Assembly: GCA_016794445.1 (NCBI GenBank)
Contig: JAEUKC010000164.1
Span: 1-64,000, forward strand
Length of the DNA stretch: 64,000 bases
Direction of reading: 5' to 3'
DNA from: JADJMO01 sp016794445
GTDB lineage: Bacteria; Myxococcota_A; Polyangia; Polyangiales; JADJMO01
The notes below the pieces were generated by a model. The model saw only the letters and a program-made list of their open reading frames with translations, was not told the origin of the DNA and did not search any database. Both the position numbers and the translations under genes were made by a program. Each line of letters starts with the position of its first letter. Position 1 is the stretch's first letter. Of the stretch, positions 62,937-64,000 are shown piece after piece.

Positions 62937-63640
62937 CAGGTCACCGGCGGGGTCAGCCGGAGCATGTCTTCGGCGAGCGTGTCGCGGATGTAGCGGATGG
63001 TCTTCTCGCGAAGGGCGGACTTGGTCTTGGCGTAGGCGTCGCGGGGCAGCGAGGCCAGGCGGGTCGCGTGCGCGTGCGCGGCGGTGGCGAGCGCGGCGTC
63101 GTCGCCGACGAGCTCGTCGAGCCAGCCCGCGTCCACGCCCGCCTCGGGGTCGACGACGGTGGCGAACAGCGTGGAGCGGATGAGGTGGCGCGGCTCGAGG
63201 CGGTCGCGCGCGAGCTCCATCGCGAGGATGGGCACCGGCATGCCGATCTGCACCTCGTTGAGGCCGACGCGGAACGCGGAGCCGCGCACCGAGATGCGGT
63301 AGTCACCGGTGAGCACGACGAGCGCGCCGCCCGCGAGCGCGTGACCGGTGGAAGCGATGACGAGCGGGAGCGGCAGCGCGTAGAGCCGCAGGAGCAGCTG
63401 CGCGCCGCGGGACACGAGGGCGCGGGCCTGATCGACGCCGGCCATCATCTGGCGGAGGTCGAAGCCCGCGCAGAACTTCCCGGGTCGACCGGTGAGCACC
63501 ACCGCGGCGGCCTCGCGCTCGGCGCGGTCGAGGGCCTCGTCGAGCGAATCCATCATCGCGTTGGAGAGGGCGTTGGCCTTGCCGTCGTCCATGCGGAGGA
63601 TCGCGACATTGCCGGAAAGCTCGTACTGGACGGTGCTCAT
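62936..63640 (-). CDS. Enoyl-CoA hydratase/isomerase (crotonase) family protein
   Basis: This 234-residue protein has the crotonase core: NVAILRMDDGKANALSNAMM, VVLTGRPGKFCAGFDLRQMM and ASTGHALAGGALVVLTGDYR. GLNEVQIGMPVP retains the second catalytic Glu. The first catalytic Glu of hydratases (in the 'GGG.E' block) is replaced by a small or aliphatic residue, so classical hydration is unlikely and isomerase, hydrolase or other activity is possible. Start ATG 63640 is favoured; earlier codons are not coding-like. The gene is coupled to aroA. Confidence 0.85.
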   Translation of the reverse strand: MSTVQYELSGNVAILRMDDGKANALSNAMMDSLDEALDRAEREAAAVVLTGRPGKFCAGFDLRQMMAGVDQARALVSRGAQLLLRLYALPLPLVIASTGHALAGGALVVLTGDYRISVRGSAFRVGLNEVQIGMPVPILAMELARDRLEPRHLIRSTLFATVVDPEAGVDAGWLDELVGDDAALATAAHAHATRLASLPRDAYAKTKSALREKTIRYIRDTLAEDMLRLTPPVT

Positions 63641-63685
63641 GGCGAGCGAGGCTAGCGGCCTCTCCAAGGGAATCCAACGCGCGGG

Positions 63686-63988
63686 TCAGTAGAGCAGGCA
63701 GGGCTTCGGCGCCGCGTCGGGGGCGCCGGGCAGCTTCGGCCCGAGACACGGGACCGGCGCTGCGTCGTGCGGCGGGGGCACGAGGCACGGGACCGGCGCT
63801 GCGTCCGTGAACGACGGGTCGGGGACCTCGGAGAGGCACGGGTGCGGCGCGGCCTCGGGGACGCTCGCGTCGCTCACAGCGGAGTCGACGAGGCCCGTGT
63901 CCCTGTTCTCGTGCTCGACCGCGGTGACCTGGAGGCAGGGCGTGGGCCGCTCGCAGCCGAGCGACGTGGCCGAGAGCGCCGCGGCCAC
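63686..63988 (-). CDS. Cys-rich lipoprotein with five PCL motifs (5' end may lie beyond window)
   Basis: This small protein has a short hydrophobic start (AAALSATSLGC) with a lipobox. Five repeats of a Pro-x-Pro-Cys-Leu-like motif follow: RPTPCLQV, APHPCLSE, APVPCLVP, APVPCLGP and APKPCLLY at the very end. The rest is acidic or Ala/Pro-rich. The apparent GTG start is 13 bp from the window edge, so the true N-terminus may be further upstream. I do not know this family. Regular cysteines spaced by Pro-rich turns suggest metal or cofactor binding or modification. It starts upstream of, and reads toward, the enoyl-CoA hydratase-like gene (45 bp). Confidence 0.6.
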   Translation of the reverse strand: MAAALSATSLGCERPTPCLQVTAVEHENRDTGLVDSAVSDASVPEAAPHPCLSEVPDPSFTDAAPVPCLVPPPHDAAPVPCLGPKLPGAPDAAPKPCLLY

Positions 63989-64000
63989 GAAGCGCGCGCG

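Overview
This looks like a chromosomal segment of a high-GC myxobacterium (Myxococcota, most likely class Polyangia). The signs are very GC-rich codon use, many secreted or lipid-anchored proteins with Asp/Ala/Gly/Pro-rich linkers, a Cys-rich surface protein ending in a MYXO-CTERM-like tail, two Rhs-type polymorphic toxin loci, and a complete Isc iron-sulfur operon driven by a MerR-type regulator. No tRNA, rRNA, CRISPR array, transposase, integrase or phage genes were seen. Almost all of the window is coding, and no gene-free stretch exceeds about 320 bp.

Layout. 1-2.4 kb: the end of an SDR dehydrogenase, then a two-gene unit of a HEAT-like protein and a lysine-rich-tailed protein. 2.4-7.7 kb: a PAAR-like/Rhs toxin with a deaminase-like C-terminus, followed by an ankyrin plus degenerate FGE/SUMF protein that is probably its immunity partner. 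7.8-12.8 kb: a five-unit zinc-ribbon protein, a secreted beta-helix protein, a LOG-family enzyme coupled to an EEP-fold phosphatase/nuclease, and a divergent metallophosphoesterase. 12.8-13.05 kb: a duplicated hairpin-bearing intergenic repeat. 13.1-21.5 kb: an HtrA protease, uncharacterised envelope proteins, a glycosyltransferase and BamA. 21.5-24.2 kb: an imuA-imuB mutasome pair without dnaE2, behind a palindromic candidate operator. 24.2-32 kb: mostly metabolic genes (ThiE/TenI-like, CaiB-type CoA transferase, SCP2, hisD, pyrimidine phosphorylase, gpsA), with rpmG and an unusual tandem-RRM protein with a glycine-rich tail.

32-44.2 kb encodes three giant exported proteins: a Kelch/Cys-rich MYXO-CTERM-like protein and two paralogous HExxH metalloprotease lipoproteins in tandem. 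44.4-49.9 kb is the isc operon merR-iscS-iscU-iscA-hscB-hscA-fdx, tightly packed, with a promoter/operator dyad in front. It continues into a ferritin-like diiron protein and a small lipoprotein with three SGNL repeats. 51.2-58.9 kb is a second polymorphic toxin: a 2457-residue SpvB/Rhs lipoprotein with a putative ADP-ribosyltransferase tip and a 4-bp-overlapping small gene that is likely its immunity partner. 59.2-64 kb holds a GFA protein, small envelope proteins, an operon of enoyl-CoA hydratase-like gene, aroA and HTTM membrane protein, and a lipoprotein with five PCL motifs cut by the window edge.

Start codons were chosen from Shine-Dalgarno matches, signal peptides and family alignments from memory. 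Several remain uncertain and are flagged. All functional calls rest on motif recognition, not on database searches.
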